Below are positions 27,821 through 36,711 of a stretch of 64,000 bases of DNA, piece by piece (within the stretch, counting starts at the first letter, position 1; the number at the start of each line of letters is the position of its first letter). The position numbers were made by a program, and so were the translations under genes. Below the pieces are notes generated by a model, which saw only the letters and a program-made list of their open reading frames with translations, was not told where the DNA came from and searched no databases. The stretch is taken from the NCBI RefSeq assembly GCF_003663945.1, contig NZ_RCCH01000003.1, forward strand, positions 1-64,000. Reading direction: 5' to 3'. Origin of the DNA: Lacinutrix venerupis. GTDB lineage: Bacteria; Bacteroidota; Bacteroidia; Flavobacteriales; Flavobacteriaceae.

Positions 27821-28855
27821 ATGCAGTTAGAAGAAAAAATATGGTTTTGGGCATTACTAGTTATTCCTATAATTTTAGTCCTTTTTTTAGTGCTTCAAAT
27901 TTGGAAAAGGCACACGCAAAATAAATTTGCTAATCAAGCTATTTTAAAACGGTTAAGTCCTAATAAATCAGTATTTAAATCGGTACTTAAAATTGTAGTT
28001 CTTTGTTTAGCATTTGCTAGTTTAACAATCGCTTTAGTAAACCCAAAAATTGGTTCAAAATTAGAAACAGTTAAACGCGAAGGTGTAGATATTGTTTTTG
28101 CTGTAGATGTTTCTAAAAGTATGCTTGCCGAAGATATTGCACCAAACCGTTTAGATAAATCTAAACAATTAGTAACACAAATAATTAATAATTTAGCTAG
28201 TGATCGTGTGGGTATTATTGCATATGCAGGTAAAGCATTTCCGCAATTACCAATTACTACAGACTATGGTTCTGCAAAAATGTTTTTGCAAAACATGAAT
28301 ACAGATATGTTATCTTCTCAAGGAACAGCAATTAACGAGGCTATAGAACTTGCAAAAACATATTACGACGACGACCAGCAAACCAATAGAGTTTTAGTTA
28401 TAATTTCGGATGGAGAAGACCACAGTGAAGCCTCTGCAAACGTAGCAGAAGAAGCTAGCGAAGCTGGAATTAGAATTTTTACTATTGGTGTAGGTAGTGA
28501 AAAAGGAGGTCCAATACCTATAAAGCGAAATGGAATTGTTTTAAACTACAAAAAAGACAGGCAAGGAGAAACCGTAATTACTAGGTTAAACGAAGAAACT
28601 TTAAAAAATATAGCCACAGAAGCTAACGGTGTTTATATAAATGGTAATAACACCAATAATGTGGTAGAGCAAATTAGAGATATTTTAAATAAAATGGATA
28701 AAACCGAATTTGAATCTAAACAATTTGCAGCTTACGAATCTCAATTTCAATGGTTTTTAGGCTTAGGAATATTACTTTTATTTTTAGATATTTTCTTTTT
28801 AGAACGAAAAACAGCTTGGCTAAAAAAGTTGAATTTGTTTAACGAGAATTTTTAA
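27821..28855 (+). CDS. batB: BatB, VWA-domain membrane protein
   Basis: 344 aa, a paralogue of BatA with the same layout: N-terminal helices at about 8-27 and 56-74, a VWA domain and a C-terminal helix at about 310-328. MIDAS residues are DVSKS (96-100), the SSQGTAINEA Thr and ISDGEDHSE. A second helix-rich pair, LNEETLKNIATEANGVYI and NNVVEQIRDILNKM, follows as in other BatB proteins. Tandem batA-batB is the normal arrangement of the operon. The 127-bp gap to batC shows no hairpin. Confidence 0.92.
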   Translation: MQLEEKIWFWALLVIPIILVLFLVLQIWKRHTQNKFANQAILKRLSPNKSVFKSVLKIVVLCLAFASLTIALVNPKIGSKLETVKREGVDIVFAVDVSKSMLAEDIAPNRLDKSKQLVTQIINNLASDRVGIIAYAGKAFPQLPITTDYGSAKMFLQNMNTDMLSSQGTAINEAIELAKTYYDDDQQTNRVLVIISDGEDHSEASANVAEEASEAGIRIFTIGVGSEKGGPIPIKRNGIVLNYKKDRQGETVITRLNEETLKNIATEANGVYINGNNTNNVVEQIRDILNKMDKTEFESKQFAAYESQFQWFLGLGILLLFLDIFFLERKTAWLKKLNLFNENF

Positions 28856-28982
28856 TACAATAAACTGAAAAAAGTTTCAATTTAATTTTTATAAAATCCT
28901 TAACACTAGACAATTCAAAGCTTTTATATATTTATACGCTAAATAATTTTAAAAGAGACTCCTGTTTTTACAACAGCAAAAG

Positions 28983-29828
28983 ATGAAAAATATAATAACC
29001 TACATATTAATTTTTACTATTTCATTAGCTTTCGCACAGCAAGAGGATAAAGAAAAAGAACGTCAAAAATTAAATCAAAAAGTAAATAATTTAATTAGCG
29101 ACGCTAATGATTTAGCTAGTAATAACGAGTTTGTAACAGCAGAAATGGAATATAGAAAAGCTATTTCTGGAAAACCAACAAGTGTTGCTGGAACATATAA
29201 CTTAGGGCATTCATACTACAAAAAAGGAAATTATGATGAAGCGTTATATCGTAATCAACAAGCAGCTAAAAATGCTACAGATAAACTAGAAAAACATCGA
29301 GCATACCATAATATTGGAAACATATTAATGCAAGAAGATAAATGTAGTGAAGCTGCAGAAGCGTTTAAAAATGCACTTAGAAATAATCCATTAGACGAGG
29401 AAACACGTTATAATTTTGCTTTAGCAAAAGAATGCGCTAAAAACCAAGAACCTCCACAAGAAGAAGATAATAAAGACGATAAGGATAAAGATAAAAAAGA
29501 AAACGAAGACCAGAAAGAACAAGATAAAAAAGAGCAAGAAGATGAAGGAGAGAATAAAGAAGATAATAAGGATCAAGGAGACGATGATAAAAAAGAAGGC
29601 GACCAAAACGAAGACGAAGGTAAGCCTGATGAAGAAAAAGATAAAGATGGTGAAGGTAACGATGAGAAAAAAGAACAACCCAAACCACAACAACAACCAG
29701 GAAAATTATCGCCTCAACAAATCCAAAACTTATTAGAAGCAATGGATAATCAAGAACAAAAGGTCCAAGATAAAATGAATGCCGAAAAAGCAAAAGGAGC
29801 TAAAGTTCAAACAGAAAAAGATTGGTAA
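28983..29828 (+). CDS. batC: BatC, TPR protein with highly charged tail
   Basis: 281 aa. The signal peptide MKNIITYILIFTISLAFAQ puts it in the periplasm. About three TPR units lie between residues 40 and 150 (GTYNLGHSYYKKGNYDEALYR and AYHNIGNILMQEDKCSEAAEAF are clear). Residues about 155-235 are a long alternating Glu/Asp/Lys tract, then PKPQQQPGKLSPQQIQNLLEAMDNQEQKVQDKM, a helix conserved in BatC proteins that probably binds partners. BatC and BatE are TPR proteins thought to scaffold the BatA/BatB/BatD complex in B. fragilis and Leptospira studies. The charged tract varies in length among relatives and is probably a flexible linker. Confidence 0.88.
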   Translation: MKNIITYILIFTISLAFAQQEDKEKERQKLNQKVNNLISDANDLASNNEFVTAEMEYRKAISGKPTSVAGTYNLGHSYYKKGNYDEALYRNQQAAKNATDKLEKHRAYHNIGNILMQEDKCSEAAEAFKNALRNNPLDEETRYNFALAKECAKNQEPPQEEDNKDDKDKDKKENEDQKEQDKKEQEDEGENKEDNKDQGDDDKKEGDQNEDEGKPDEEKDKDGEGNDEKKEQPKPQQQPGKLSPQQIQNLLEAMDNQEQKVQDKMNAEKAKGAKVQTEKDW

Positions 29829-29896
29829 TAAAGTTTAAAACAAAGAGTTTTAACTAAGAAAACACTTATTTAAAATCGAGTTTTTTAACATTATAA

Positions 29897-31663
29897 ATGA
29901 AAACAATAAAACACATAGCAATTTTACTATTTATACTTTCATCAAGTATATTAAGTGCCCAAGTGCAATTTCAAACTAGAGTAAGTAAAAAAACTTTAGG
30001 TTTAAACGAGCGTTTGCGTGTTGATTTTTCTATGAATAAAGATGGAGACAACTTCAATGCTCCAACCTTTGATGGTTTTGATATTGTTGGAGGTCCTAAT
30101 CAATCTGTTAGTAATTCTTGGATAAACGGAAAACGTTCTTTCGAGAAAACATACAGTTATTTCTTAGCACCAAAAAGAAAAGGCAGTTTAATGATTGAGT
30201 CTGCTAGTATAGAAATAGATGGTGTTACCTATAAAACTAATTCTATTGTAATTACTGTAACTAAAGAAATACAAAAACCTAAAGACCCAAATAGTGTAAT
30301 AGCAAGTGATAATATTCACTTAGTTGCAGAAATATCTAAAACAAACCCATATTTAAACGAAGCTATAACAGTAGTTTATAAACTCTATGTAGCGCCAAAT
30401 ACAGGCGTAAGTAATTGGAGAGAAACAGACGATCCTGAATATGACGATTTTTGGAGCCAACACATAAACCCAAAAGGTCTTAAAATAGAAAGAGGGCAGT
30501 ATAATGGAGAAGACTACCAATATGTTGTATTACGTAGAACCGTTTTATATCCTCAAAAAACAGGAAAATTAACAATAGAACCTTTACGTTTAAATGTTAC
30601 AGCAGAAGTTCCAACGAAAAGACGAGATATTTTTGGACAGCGTTTAATGAGTAAAGTTAATGTTCCTGTAGCTGCAGGAAAACATGTAATTAATGTAAAA
30701 CCACTTCCAGAAGCAGGAAAACCACTAGATTTTTCTGGAGCAGTTGGAGACTTTAAATTTACATTAAGCACATCTAAAAAAGAATTGAATGCCAACGAAT
30801 CTTTACAAGCAAAAGTTTCGGTATCTGGTAAAGGAAATTTAAAACTATTATCCTTACCTAAATTAACCTTACCAAACTCATTAGAAGTTTACGAACCAGA
30901 ACACAGCGAAAATGTGCGTACTAGTTTAGCAGGTATGCAAGGTGAAGTTTCAGATAGTTACACTATTGTACCACAATACAAAGGAAAATATCCTATACCA
31001 ACAATTTCCTTTTCTTATTTCGATTTAAAAACAGAAACCTATAAGCGTATATCTTCTAACGAAAACATTATTAACGTGTTAGAAGGTCCTGTTTATGGTG
31101 CTTCAGATAATAATTTAACAGCAGAAGGAGCTCCAAAACAAAATGTTATTTTAAATAACGATCAATTTGCATTTATTAAAACAGAAGCGAATTTAGTTTC
31201 AAAAAATAAAGCTCAGTTTTTTAAATCAACAGCTTTCTGGACTTGCTTATTAACTCCATTTTTAGCCATTCCTCTTGCTATTGTTTTTAGAAGAAAAAGA
31301 GAAAAGCGTGCTGGAGATGTTGTAGGTAATAGATTAAGAAAAGCAGATAGATTGTCTAAAAAATATTTAAGTGAAGCTAAAAAAGCATTAGGACAAAAAG
31401 AAGCATTTTACGTCTCATTAGAAAAAGCTTTACATAATTATTTAAAAGCAAAATTAAATATTGAAACAAGCGACTTAAGTAAAGAAAAAATAAGAACACT
31501 TTTAGCAGAGCGTGAAGTTGAAAATACCGTTGTTTTAGATTTTGAAAACATACTTGAAAATTGTGAATTAGCAAGATACACGCCTATAACAACAGTAACA
31601 ATGCAGCAAGATTATGATAAAGCAGCTAGCACAATTAACTTAATAGATAAGCAAATTAGATAG
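29897..31663 (+). CDS. batD: BatD family protein
   Basis: 588 aa. The signal peptide ends at ...LSSSILSAQ (about residue 22). The extracytoplasmic part has repeated beta domains: VSKKTLGLNERLRVDF near the start, GGPNQSVSNSWINGKRSFEKTYSYFLAPKRKG, and KFTLSTSKKELNANESLQAKVSVSGKGNL, all typical of BatD. One membrane helix lies at about 447-464 (FWTCLLTPFLAIPLAIVF), then a cytosolic helical domain to the end. The family is defined by its position in bat operons and was linked to oxygen tolerance. It lies 68 bp after batC and 25 bp before batE. Confidence 0.9.
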   Translation: MKTIKHIAILLFILSSSILSAQVQFQTRVSKKTLGLNERLRVDFSMNKDGDNFNAPTFDGFDIVGGPNQSVSNSWINGKRSFEKTYSYFLAPKRKGSLMIESASIEIDGVTYKTNSIVITVTKEIQKPKDPNSVIASDNIHLVAEISKTNPYLNEAITVVYKLYVAPNTGVSNWRETDDPEYDDFWSQHINPKGLKIERGQYNGEDYQYVVLRRTVLYPQKTGKLTIEPLRLNVTAEVPTKRRDIFGQRLMSKVNVPVAAGKHVINVKPLPEAGKPLDFSGAVGDFKFTLSTSKKELNANESLQAKVSVSGKGNLKLLSLPKLTLPNSLEVYEPEHSENVRTSLAGMQGEVSDSYTIVPQYKGKYPIPTISFSYFDLKTETYKRISSNENIINVLEGPVYGASDNNLTAEGAPKQNVILNNDQFAFIKTEANLVSKNKAQFFKSTAFWTCLLTPFLAIPLAIVFRRKREKRAGDVVGNRLRKADRLSKKYLSEAKKALGQKEAFYVSLEKALHNYLKAKLNIETSDLSKEKIRTLLAEREVENTVVLDFENILENCELARYTPITTVTMQQDYDKAASTINLIDKQIR

Positions 31664-31688
31664 ACTTTAGTTTTTACGAAAAGTAAAT

Positions 31689-32444
31689 ATGAAAAACATA
31701 TTCTACATATTATTATTTTTCTTCGTAAGTGTTTCGGCACAAAACGAAAAAATATTTGAGCAAGCAAATACCTTATACAATACAGGTAGTTTTGCTGAAG
31801 CATTAGATAGATATAAAGTAATATTAGAAACAGATAAACATTCTGCAGAGTTATATTTTAATATTGCTAATGCCCATTACAAGCTTAATCATATTGCTCC
31901 TTCAATATATTATTATGAAAAAGCCTTATTATTAAATCCTAACGATGAGGATATAAAAAACAACTTAGCTTTTGCTAACAATATGCGTATTGATGCTATA
32001 GATACGCTACCAGAAGTAGGTTTAAAGCGATTTGTAAAAAAAGCAGCAAATAGTTTAACTGTTGATAGTTGGGCAAAATTATCGGTGTTTTTAGTAGTTC
32101 TTTTTGTGTTGTTTTATTTATTATATTATTTTACCTTTAAAACTGGAAAAAAACGATTTTACTTTATAAGCAGTTTTACATTAATTGTTTTAGCTTTTAT
32201 TGCTTTAGCATTTACATTTTACACTTATAATTTATCTAAAAAATATAGTCCAGCAATAGTGTTTGCTAAAGAATCACAAGTTAAAAGCGAACCAAATTTG
32301 CGAAGTGATGAAGCATTTGTTCTTCATGAAGGAACCAAAGTTCAAGTTTTAGATACGGTTAAGAATTGGAAAAAAATTCAATTAAGTGACGGTAAAACAG
32401 GATGGCTTAAAAATGAAGACATTAAACTGTTAAATGTTTTTTAG
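31689..32444 (+). CDS. batE: BatE, TPR and SH3 protein
   Basis: 251 aa. The signal peptide MKNIFYILLFFFVSVSAQ is followed by TPR units between about 20 and 105 (ANTLYNTGSFAEALDRYKVIL, ELYFNIANAHYKLNHIAPSIYYYEKALLLNPNDED). Two membrane helices follow at about 132-151 and 158-182, and a C-terminal bacterial SH3 domain covers about 190-250 (AKESQVKSEPNLRSDEAFVLHEGTKVQVLD...WKKIQLSDGKTGWLKNEDI). This is the usual last gene of the bat operon and the probable membrane scaffold. No terminator hairpin follows; the next small gene begins 63 bp on in the same direction. Confidence 0.88.
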   Translation: MKNIFYILLFFFVSVSAQNEKIFEQANTLYNTGSFAEALDRYKVILETDKHSAELYFNIANAHYKLNHIAPSIYYYEKALLLNPNDEDIKNNLAFANNMRIDAIDTLPEVGLKRFVKKAANSLTVDSWAKLSVFLVVLFVLFYLLYYFTFKTGKKRFYFISSFTLIVLAFIALAFTFYTYNLSKKYSPAIVFAKESQVKSEPNLRSDEAFVLHEGTKVQVLDTVKNWKKIQLSDGKTGWLKNEDIKLLNVF

Positions 32445-32507
32445 ACTTTATTTAACAAATAAATGATCGTTTAGATTTATATTTGCAACTTCAATAAATT
32501 GCTGAGC

Positions 32508-32792
32508 ATGCAGAGAAAAAAGATATCGATATTTTTAACTATATTATTTATGGCTATTATTACAGCGCCATCAATAATTATGGTTGTAGACGATTCTTTA
32601 GATATATCTGTTTTCTATAGTCTTTCAGAAGAGGAAGAAGAAACTACACATTTAAAAATAGTTTTTCCTAAAAACGACAATACAGAAAGCTTATTTAGCG
32701 ATTTATATAATATTGATGAGCTAGATTATTTTTTTAAAAAATACGCAAAGCCTCATTTAAGCTTTACCTCTCCACCGCCAGATTTTATTTAA
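32508..32792 (+). CDS. Small single-pass membrane protein of unknown function
   Basis: 94 aa from ATG at 32508; a TTG nine bases upstream is possible but less likely. Residues about 4-25 form one hydrophobic helix (ISIFLTILFMAIITAPSIIMVV), either an uncleaved anchor or a signal peptide. The remainder is acidic, with an SLSEEEEETTHLK stretch, and ends in HLSFTSPPPDFI. I recognise no domain. Similar small proteins precede SulP/carbonic anhydrase genes in related genomes as far as I recall, so it could belong to the transporter cluster starting 94 bp downstream rather than to the bat operon. Confidence 0.6.
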   Translation: MQRKKISIFLTILFMAIITAPSIIMVVDDSLDISVFYSLSEEEEETTHLKIVFPKNDNTESLFSDLYNIDELDYFFKKYAKPHLSFTSPPPDFI

Positions 32793-32844
32793 TATTTTTT
32801 CGTTAGACATTTAATTGTCCCCAATAAAAAAAAATATTAAAATC

Positions 32845-32867
32845 ACTACTGAAAAAACTTCAGTAGT
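32845..32867 (+). promoter_or_regulatory. Hairpin in the leader of the first sulP gene
   Basis: Perfect 9-bp inverted repeat (ACTACTGAA at 32845-32853, TTCAGTAGT at 32859-32867) with an AAAAC loop, ending 18 bases before the sulP ATG. No T-run follows on the plus strand. It could be an mRNA structure controlling initiation or an operator; the function is not established. Confidence 0.45.
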
Positions 32868-32885
32868 ATAAAATCATTATATCAA

Positions 32886-34478
32886 ATGTTTAAAACATTA
32901 AAAAGCGACTTGCCTGCAAGTGTCGTAGTATTTTTTGTCGCGTTACCTTTATGTTTAGGTATTGCTTTAGCCAGTGGAGCACCTCTTTTCTCTGGTTTAA
33001 TTGCCGGAATTATTGGAGGTATTGTAGTAGGAGCTTTAAGTGGCTCTAAAATTGGAGTTAGTGGGCCTGCAGCAGGTTTAGCTGCTATTGTATTAACAGC
33101 TATAGGAACTTTAGGTGGTTATGAAAACTTTTTAGTTGCTGTGGTACTTGGTGGAGTAATTCAATTACTTTTTGGTGTTTTAAAAGCCGGAATTATTGGA
33201 TATTATTTTCCATCATCTGTTATAAAAGGAATGCTTACCGGAATAGGAATTATTATTATCTTAAAACAAATTCCTCACTTTTTTGGTTACGATGCAGAAC
33301 CAGAAGGAGCAGATAGCTTTGTAGAAGCTTCTGGAGAAAACACATTTTCTGCTTTATTTAATATTTTCGATAACTTAATAATAGGCTCAATGGTAGTTGG
33401 CTTTATAGCATTAGGTATTTTACTATTATGGAGCAATGTGTTAGTTAAAAAAGGAAAGTTTTTTGAAATTATACAAGGACCATTAGTAGCAGTTGTAGTT
33501 GGTATTATTTTTTATATGGTTACACAATCTAACGAGACTCTTGCAATTGCAGATTCTCATTTAGTTAGTGTTCCTGTTCCAGATAGTATAGATTCTTTTC
33601 TTGGTCAATTTAGCTTCCCTAATTTTGCAGCAATAACAAATCCAGAAATTTGGGTTGTAGCTTTCACCATAGCACTTGTAGCAAGTTTAGAAACTTTATT
33701 ATGTGTAGAGGCGACAGATAAGTTGGATCCAGACAAAAATGTAACACCAACAAATAGAGAATTATTAGCACAAGGTGCAGGTAATATATTATCTGGATTA
33801 GTAGGTGGACTTCCAATTACACAAGTAATTGTAAGAAGTTCTGCTAATATTCAATCTGGAGGAAAAAGTAAATTATCTACTATTTTTCATGGTTTCTTAT
33901 TATTAATTTCGGTTATTTTAATACCATCTTTATTAAATAAAATTCCGTTATCTGTATTGGCAGCAATTTTATTAATTGTTGGTTATAAGTTAGCAAAACC
34001 AGCATTATTCTTAAAAATGTATAAGTTAGGTTGGAAACAATATGTACCATTTTTTGTAACTGTAGCCGGAATTGTTTTTACAGATTTATTAGTAGGTATT
34101 GGTTTAGGTTTAGCAGTTGGTATTGTAGTTATTTTATTAAAAAGCTACCAAAACTCTCACTTCTTACACATAAAAGATAAGAGTAATGGTAAACATAAAA
34201 TTACTATGGAACTTGCCGAAGAAGTAACATTTTTTAACAAAGGAGCCATTTTAAAAGAATTAGATAGTTTACCAAGAGATACTTATTTAGAATTTGACAT
34301 TACAAAAACTAGATATCTTGATTATGACATTGTTGAAATTCTTGAAGATTTTGCATTTAAAGCAAAAGAAAGAAATATCGATATTAAATTAATTTCTAAA
34401 CGTGGTGTTGTAGAAAACCCACTAAGTTTTATAGAATTCTTCCAGCTTAGACCAAAATCTAGTATTAGTTTAAGCTAA
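32886..34478 (+). CDS. SulP family anion transporter (candidate bicarbonate transporter)
   Basis: 530-aa SLC26/SulP membrane protein with about 12-14 helices. It opens with LPASVVVFFVALPLCLGIALASGAPLFSG-type sequence and has the SGPAAGLAA loop after TM3, both hallmarks of the family. A STAS-like domain occupies about 435-530 but replaces the usual DxSG phospho-site by LDYDIVE, so it is degenerate. SulP proteins carry sulfate, bicarbonate or other anions; the carbonic anhydrase two genes downstream argues for bicarbonate/CO2 (inference). Next gene starts 6 bp later, so translation is coupled. A hairpin lies in the leader. Confidence 0.85.
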   Translation: MFKTLKSDLPASVVVFFVALPLCLGIALASGAPLFSGLIAGIIGGIVVGALSGSKIGVSGPAAGLAAIVLTAIGTLGGYENFLVAVVLGGVIQLLFGVLKAGIIGYYFPSSVIKGMLTGIGIIIILKQIPHFFGYDAEPEGADSFVEASGENTFSALFNIFDNLIIGSMVVGFIALGILLLWSNVLVKKGKFFEIIQGPLVAVVVGIIFYMVTQSNETLAIADSHLVSVPVPDSIDSFLGQFSFPNFAAITNPEIWVVAFTIALVASLETLLCVEATDKLDPDKNVTPTNRELLAQGAGNILSGLVGGLPITQVIVRSSANIQSGGKSKLSTIFHGFLLLISVILIPSLLNKIPLSVLAAILLIVGYKLAKPALFLKMYKLGWKQYVPFFVTVAGIVFTDLLVGIGLGLAVGIVVILLKSYQNSHFLHIKDKSNGKHKITMELAEEVTFFNKGAILKELDSLPRDTYLEFDITKTRYLDYDIVEILEDFAFKAKERNIDIKLISKRGVVENPLSFIEFFQLRPKSSISLS

Positions 34479-34483
34479 GCGCT

Positions 34484-35284
34484 ATGAAAAACAATAGATA
34501 CAAAATATTAGTACTTTCCGATTTTAAAAAACCGGAAAGTACTTTATTAAAAAGTAGCGTTGGCTTAGCTAAAATTATTGGAGGAGAAATAAACTTATTT
34601 CACGTTAAAAAACACACAGATATTGTTAAGAGAGATAATCAATTCTCTGCAATGAGAAGTTTAAACGAAGAACATAACAATACTATAAAACGAATAGATA
34701 ACTTAGTAAACAAATTTTCAAAAGCACATAATTTAAAAATTAGTGGAGATTATGCTTTTGGAAATATTAAAGAAGAGATAAAGAAACAAATTAAGCTTTA
34801 TAATCCAGATATTATTGTTTTAGGACAACGAGATGCTTCAACATTTAAGTTAATTGGAGATAGCATAACACGTTTTGTATTAAAATCTTTTAATGGAATT
34901 ATAATGATTACTTCAAATAAAAATGCGTTAGAACCAGATAAAAAAATAACTTTAGGTGTTTTAAATGATTCTAATAAAATTTTTAATACTAATTTTTCTA
35001 AAGATTTAATAACACATACAACAACACCTTTAAAATCTTTTAAAATTATAAACAGTCATATTGAAGAAGAAAATATCTCAAGTTTAATTGAAGAAAAAGT
35101 AATAGAGTATAAGTTCGAAAAAAATGATAATGCTTTAACTACACTATCTTCTTATCTTTTAAAAAATAACATAAATTTACTGTGTGTAGATAGAAATAAA
35201 AAACAAAATAAAAGCACACAAAACATACCACTAAATGATGTGGTAAATAATATAAACGTTTCATTATTAGTTTCTGAAGCATAA
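34484..35284 (+). CDS. Universal stress protein (UspA)-like protein
   Basis: 266-aa cytosolic protein. The N-terminal half has the Usp pattern: KILVLSDFKKPESTLLKSSVGLAKIIGGEINLFHV, then GDYAFGNIKEEI, and IIVLGQRDAS...IGDSITRFVLKSFNGIIMIT. The ATP-binding GxxG(9x)G(S/T) loop is imperfect, so nucleotide binding is uncertain. The C-terminal half (about 150-266) is a second, diverged Usp-like unit without a clear motif. Usp partners often regulate transporters. Here the gene lies 6 bp after sulP and 30 bp before the carbonic anhydrase, which suggests a regulator of the transporter cluster. Confidence 0.72.
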   Translation: MKNNRYKILVLSDFKKPESTLLKSSVGLAKIIGGEINLFHVKKHTDIVKRDNQFSAMRSLNEEHNNTIKRIDNLVNKFSKAHNLKISGDYAFGNIKEEIKKQIKLYNPDIIVLGQRDASTFKLIGDSITRFVLKSFNGIIMITSNKNALEPDKKITLGVLNDSNKIFNTNFSKDLITHTTTPLKSFKIINSHIEEENISSLIEEKVIEYKFEKNDNALTTLSSYLLKNNINLLCVDRNKKQNKSTQNIPLNDVVNNINVSLLVSEA

Positions 35285-35314
35285 TAACAATTAAATAAAA
35301 AATAACATATACAT

Positions 35315-35941
35315 ATGAAAGCGCATACAAAAGAAACACAAGCTACAATGACACCAGAAAAGTCATTACAGTACTTAAAAGAAGGAAATAAAAGATTTCA
35401 AGATAATTTAAAAGCTAATCGTAACCTTTTAGAGCAAGTTAACGATACTAGTGATGGCCAGTTTCCATTTGCAACTATTTTAAGTTGTATAGATTCAAGA
35501 GTCTCAGCAGAATTGGTTTTTGATCAAGGTTTAGGTGATATTTTTAGTGTACGTATTGCAGGTAACTTTGTAAACGAAGATATTTTAGGAAGTATGGAGT
35601 TTGCTTGTAAATTAGCAGGAACAAAACTTATAGTAGTGCTTGGCCACACAAGTTGTGGTGCAGTAAAAGGAGCTTGTGATCACGCAGAAATGGGTAATTT
35701 AACAAAGTTAATAGAAAAAATTACACCGGCAGTAAATGCTGTTTCAGAGCCTAAAGACGAAAGCTTAAGAACTTCTAAAAATTTAGATTTTGTTGATGAG
35801 GTTTCTAAGAAAAACGTAGAATTAACAATAGATAGAATTCACGCAGAAAGTCCAATATTAACAGAGATGGAAAAGAATGGTGAAATAAAAATTGTTGGTG
35901 CTATGTATAATATTAATAGTGGTGCTGTAGAGTTTTACTAA
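35315..35941 (+). CDS. can: Beta-class carbonic anhydrase
   Basis: 208 aa, cytosolic. Zinc ligands and catalytic dyad are all visible: Cys58, Asp60 and Arg62 in SCIDSRVSAE, then His111 and Cys114 in GHTSCGAVKGA. It interconverts CO2 and bicarbonate. Placed between two SulP transporters and a Usp-like gene, it is likely to trap bicarbonate imported by them or to supply it to anaplerotic carboxylases. No carboxysome or Calvin-cycle gene is present, so a CO2-fixing concentrating mechanism is not implied. The gene starts 30 bp after the Usp-like gene and the next begins 17 bp on. Confidence 0.95.
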   Translation: MKAHTKETQATMTPEKSLQYLKEGNKRFQDNLKANRNLLEQVNDTSDGQFPFATILSCIDSRVSAELVFDQGLGDIFSVRIAGNFVNEDILGSMEFACKLAGTKLIVVLGHTSCGAVKGACDHAEMGNLTKLIEKITPAVNAVSEPKDESLRTSKNLDFVDEVSKKNVELTIDRIHAESPILTEMEKNGEIKIVGAMYNINSGAVEFY

Positions 35942-35958
35942 AATTAACATACATATAA

Positions 35959-36642
35959 ATGAGTCGATTTAATTTAAAAAAGACTAGTAAAATAGCAACA
36001 CTAATCATTTTATTAGTGTTGCCTTTTTTTGCAATGAGTCAAGATAGTAATTTAGGAAATTGGTTAATTTACATTGGTAATAAAAAATTAAATTCTAAAT
36101 GGAATATCCATAATGAAGTTCAATATAGAAATTACGATGCCGTTGGAGACTTAGAGCAGTTACTACTTAGAACAGGAGTAGGTTATAATTTATCTGATAA
36201 TAACGATAATATTTTATTAGGATATGGATATATTTTATCTGAAAATTACATAGGTGATACAGATGAAAAAGTCTCTGTAAATGAACATCGAATTTTCCAG
36301 CAATTTACTACAAAACAAAAAGTAGGTAAAGTTGGTTTAAGTCATAGATATAGGTTTGAACAACGTTTTGTTGAAGATGATTTTAAAATGCGTTTTAGAT
36401 ATTTTTTAGGAATAAAAATACCGCTTCAGTATAAAGAAGAAGGTAAAAATCCTTTGTACATGTCTTTGTATAACGAAATATTTTTAAACACAGAGTCTTC
36501 TGTTTTTGATAGAAACAGAGTATTTGGTGGTTTAGGTTATACCTTTTCAGATAATTTAAGACTAGAATTAGGTTATATGAATCAGTTTTATGAAAACTCA
36601 GGAAGAGATCAAATTAATATTATTGCTTTTGTAAATTTCTAA
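35959..36642 (+). CDS. DUF2490 outer-membrane protein
   Basis: 227 aa. The N-terminus (KIATLIILLVLPFFAMSQ) is a signal peptide. The mature part alternates short beta strands ending in aromatic residues: GNWLIYIGNKKLNSKWNIHNEVQYRNY, LRTGVGYNLSDNNDNILLGYGYI, LSHRYRFEQRF, FRYFLGIKIPL, and a final LELGYMNQFYE...INIIAFVNF ending in Phe. This is the DUF2490 pattern, a small beta-barrel family of unknown function. A barrel coded between a carbonic anhydrase and a SulP gene may provide an outer-membrane route for the same anion (inference). Confidence 0.85.
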   Translation: MSRFNLKKTSKIATLIILLVLPFFAMSQDSNLGNWLIYIGNKKLNSKWNIHNEVQYRNYDAVGDLEQLLLRTGVGYNLSDNNDNILLGYGYILSENYIGDTDEKVSVNEHRIFQQFTTKQKVGKVGLSHRYRFEQRFVEDDFKMRFRYFLGIKIPLQYKEEGKNPLYMSLYNEIFLNTESSVFDRNRVFGGLGYTFSDNLRLELGYMNQFYENSGRDQINIIAFVNF

Positions 36643-36711
36643 ACAAAACTTTGCTCAAACGTTTCTGTTTATGTAAAAATTAGACTATTTTAATACAAAT
36701 ATTAATAAACT

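Noticed and set aside
29421-29793. Leu/Phe-rich antisense frames over batC resembling membrane proteins
   Set aside because: They are the complement of the Glu/Lys/Asp repeat tract, which reads as hydrophobic in reverse frames; not real membrane proteins.
35315-35941. CO2-concentrating mechanism for carbon fixation
   Set aside because: No RuBisCO, carboxysome or Calvin-cycle genes are in the window, so only bicarbonate supply can be claimed.
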